Assembly (NCBI GenBank): GCA_013289195.1
Contig: JABDAI010000064.1
Location: 1 to 5,503, forward strand
DNA from: Verrucomicrobiota bacterium
Lineage (GTDB): Bacteria > Verrucomicrobiota > Verrucomicrobiae > Opitutales > CG1-02-43-26
DNA: 5,503 bases
Direction of reading: 5' to 3'
The translations under genes and the position numbers were made by a program. Under the pieces are notes generated by a model that was not told the origin of the DNA, ran no database searches, and worked only from the letters and a program-made list of their open reading frames with translations. Of the stretch, positions 5,008 through 5,503 are shown piece by piece (within the stretch, counting starts at the first letter, position 1; each line of letters starts with the position of its first letter).

Positions 5008-5503
5008 ATGTTAAAAAAAATTATAAAGGCCCTATTATTGTCAACTTCTGAGACTCTCTCTATTGGGGATATTCAAAGCCTTTTTAAGGCATACCGTCAA
5101 AAAACTCAGGAAGAACTCCAAAAAGCAGATGAAGATGAAGAACGTCTTCAATTGGAAGAAGCTCTCAGAATTCCAGAGTTTGTTACAACCGCACAAGTTC
5201 GTGTTGCCATTGAAGAATTGAATCAAGAACTTGAAGCTACTAACGATGTCTATCGCATAATTCAAGAAGTCGAAGGATATCGACTAGTTATATCTGCAGA
5301 TTATAATATTTGGATAAGACTTCATCGCAAAGAGGATAAACCATTAAAACTAAGTTCAGCACTTTTAGAAACATTGGCTTTAGTTGCTTATAGACAGCCA
5401 ATTACAAGAGCAGAGATGGAATTAGTGCGCGGTGTTTCAGTCGATAATGCAATTACAAAATTATTAGAATTTGATTTGATTGCCGTACAAGGACATGCAA
5501 ATT
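5008..5503 (+). CDS. scpB: Segregation and condensation protein B (ScpB), 3' end outside window
   Basis: ScpB is a dimeric winged-helix (kleisin-interacting) protein that joins ScpA and SMC in the condensin complex that compacts and segregates the nucleoid. The visible 165 residues begin MLKKIIKALLLSTSETLSIG, a typical ScpB start. An acidic/Gln-rich linker (about 33-52) comes next. Then comes IRLHRKEDKPLKLSSALLETLALVAYRQPITR (partly shown), with the hallmark AYRQPITRAEMELVRGV around 127-143 and LLEFDLIAVQGHAN to the edge. The expected remaining C-terminus (the PGRP-like end) lies beyond 5503. An in-frame stop at 4981 and the family N-terminus support the ATG at 5008. There is no Shine-Dalgarno, and the promoter lies immediately upstream. 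No scpA is next to it on the left. The linker style resembles Opitutae homologues from memory. Confidence 0.93.
   Translation, partial: MLKKIIKALLLSTSETLSIGDIQSLFKAYRQKTQEELQKADEDEERLQLEEALRIPEFVTTAQVRVAIEELNQELEATNDVYRIIQEVEGYRLVISADYNIWIRLHRKEDKPLKLSSALLETLALVAYRQPITRAEMELVRGVSVDNAITKLLEFDLIAVQGHAN

Noticed and set aside
5041..5265. Minus-strand 74-codon frame inside scpB
   Set aside because: Antisense of the clear ScpB frame with no supporting signals.

Overview
The window is AT-rich bacterial DNA with compact genes on both strands. It holds two partial genes at the edges, four complete protein genes and one tRNA. The organism is most likely a host-associated member of the PVC group. The ScpB N-terminus and signature segment read like those I remember from Verrucomicrobiota (Opitutae/Puniceicoccales). 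An F-box plus leucine-rich-repeat protein is typical of bacteria living in amoebae or other eukaryotes. Both points rest on recall and inference, because no database search was possible.

Layout. Positions 1-1872 (+) hold the 3' part of a large F-box/LRR-like gene that is still open at the left edge. It carries about 18 degenerate 22-23-residue repeats, two same-sized insertions at a similar point of the repeat, and a G-quadruplex-type G-run cluster inside one insertion. About 200 bases without a gene follow. Next is an unrecognised 84-residue protein (2079-2333, +), with a terminator-like hairpin between it and a convergent, unrecognised helical 140-residue protein (2389-2811, -). The promoter of the latter (TTGACA-17-TAGATT) is framed by a perfect 13-bp inverted repeat. 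After about 325 bases without a gene come thioredoxin (3138-3464, +) and a convergent MenA-type prenyltransferase (3469-4395, -), with only 4 bases between their stops. A tRNA-Arg(UCU) (4474-4549, -) lies upstream of menA. About 450 noncoding bases separate it from scpB (5008 to the right edge, +), whose strong TATAAT lies so close to the ATG that the mRNA should be leaderless or nearly so.

How the parts relate. Thioredoxin (thiol redox), MenA (menaquinone synthesis), tRNA-Arg and ScpB (chromosome condensation with SMC and ScpA) are housekeeping functions with no evident shared pathway. The F-box/LRR gene and the two small unknown genes look like accessory content beside this core. Only the 140-residue gene has a clear Shine-Dalgarno sequence. 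The other starts visible in the window lack one, which suggests frequent SD-independent initiation. I found no insertion sequence, integrase, CRISPR array or defence operon.
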